From contig NZ_JACRUI010000002.1 in NCBI RefSeq assembly GCF_014305095.1, positions 310,001 to 374,000 of the forward strand: a stretch of DNA of 64,000 bases, read 5' to 3'. Below are positions 63,488 through 64,000 of this stretch, piece after piece. The notes below the pieces were generated by a model. That model made no database searches, was not told the DNA's origin, and was given only the letters and a program-made list of their open reading frames with translations. The stretch is from Flavobacterium kayseriense (GTDB lineage Bacteria; Bacteroidota; Bacteroidia; Flavobacteriales; Flavobacteriaceae). Each line of letters starts with the position of its first letter. The stretch's first letter is position 1. The position numbers and the translations under genes are program-made.

Positions 63488-64000
63488 ATGAAGTACATTT
63501 GGGTTTTTGTTGCTTTTTTTACTTCTTTTCTTTATTCTCAAAGTAAAGATAGTCTTGTATATTACAATGATTTAGCAACTTCAAATATTCAAATCAACAA
63601 GATCAAGAATGCTCTTTATTACACCCAAAAAGCTATTGATTATGCAGAAGAAAATGGCGATATTAGAGCTCACGCAACACAAACATTTTTATTAGGCAAA
63701 ATTTATTTTGACCTACAAAAATACAATGATGCCATTGAAACATTTTCTAAAAGCATTTCTTTATTTGAATCAGTTACTCCCACTGTAGAATATGGTGACA
63801 CCTATTACTATTTTGGTTTAGCCGAAATGCACAAGCTAAATTACAAAGCTGCTAAAAATTACTTCAATAAAGCCAGCACTATATACAAACTAGTAAAAAC
63901 GGAAAAAAAAGCAGACGTAATAAATCTTCAAAAGGGAATTATCCTTAGAAATGAAAACCAATTTTCAGAAGCTGCCCTTCTTTTCAACACTATCATTAGC
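63488..64000 (+). CDS. Secreted TPR-repeat protein, N-terminal part (runs off the window)
   Basis: The frame starts at ATG 63488 and is open to the window end (171 codons seen). A signal peptide (MKYIWVFVAFFTSFLYSQS) is followed by tetratricopeptide repeats: ALYYTQKAIDYAEENGDI, LLGKIYFDLQKYNDAIETFSKSISLF, FGLAEMHKLNYKAAKNYFNKA, ILRNENQFSEAALLFN. Such N-termini occur in Bacteroidota TPR sensor kinases and LuxR-type regulators, but only the repeats are visible, so the effector domain is unknown. It lies 18 bases after the GAPDH stop. Confidence 0.8.
   Translation, partial: MKYIWVFVAFFTSFLYSQSKDSLVYYNDLATSNIQINKIKNALYYTQKAIDYAEENGDIRAHATQTFLLGKIYFDLQKYNDAIETFSKSISLFESVTPTVEYGDTYYYFGLAEMHKLNYKAAKNYFNKASTIYKLVKTEKKADVINLQKGIILRNENQFSEAALLFNTIIS

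Overview
The window looks like the chromosome of a Flavobacterium-type bacterium (Bacteroidota). This rests on low G+C, the promoter form TTG-N19-TAnnTTTG (four exact copies before a coiled-coil gene, HU, tRNA-Met and tRNA-Pro), very large secreted proteins with type IX secretion C-termini, a murA/DUF4290/DUF493 cluster, DUF2807 ('GIN') proteins and DUF5683. Most genes are ordinary housekeeping genes; no prophage, IS transposase or CRISPR array was seen.

Layout. 1-4.7 kb: end of a TonB-dependent receptor, an M23 peptidase, then coiled-coil gene, zapA, a probable 6S RNA and rny. 4.7-11.2 kb: xerD, two outer-membrane barrel proteins, aroQ, a CDF transporter, murA, DUF4290, DUF493. 11.3-17.4 kb: P-loop ATPase, recQ, fmt, HU, YqgE, class IV aminotransferase, START-like protein, tRNA-Met. 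18-28.3 kb: two giant surface proteins sharing a LamG domain and a C-terminal module. 28.5-33.6 kb: DUF4442, DUF4870, and an envelope-stress-like operon padR / pspC / two GIN proteins. 33.7-39 kb: trxB, two tiny membrane proteins and the glyoxylate shunt pair aceB-aceA. 39.4-40.2 kb: tRNA-Pro followed by a tandem 357-bp repeat; each unit holds an 81-residue GIY-YIG endonuclease gene and a truncated tRNA-like 3' part plus terminator. 40.4-45.8 kb: parA, parB, DUF5683, dapB, lepB, WbqC-like. 45.8-52 kb (minus): mutL, two rhomboid proteases, an EEP hydrolase, then ribH and a TPR membrane protein. 52.2-64 kb: recF, rhodanese lipoprotein, DUF2461, GT4, asparagine synthase, murB, GT2, ECF sigma factor, TonB, lipA, GAPDH and the start of a TPR protein.

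The most unusual locus is the GIY-YIG/tRNA repeat at 39.37-40.19 kb. It looks like a small mobile or self-expanding unit that uses tRNA 3' ends: each endonuclease stop codon is formed by the conserved U8-A9-G10 of a tRNA remnant. Other points of interest are the zapA-linked 6S RNA candidate, a dispersed hairpin element with a compensatory base change (29.7 and 61.3 kb), MurA with Asp in place of the catalytic Cys, and a MutL with a degenerate endonuclease motif.
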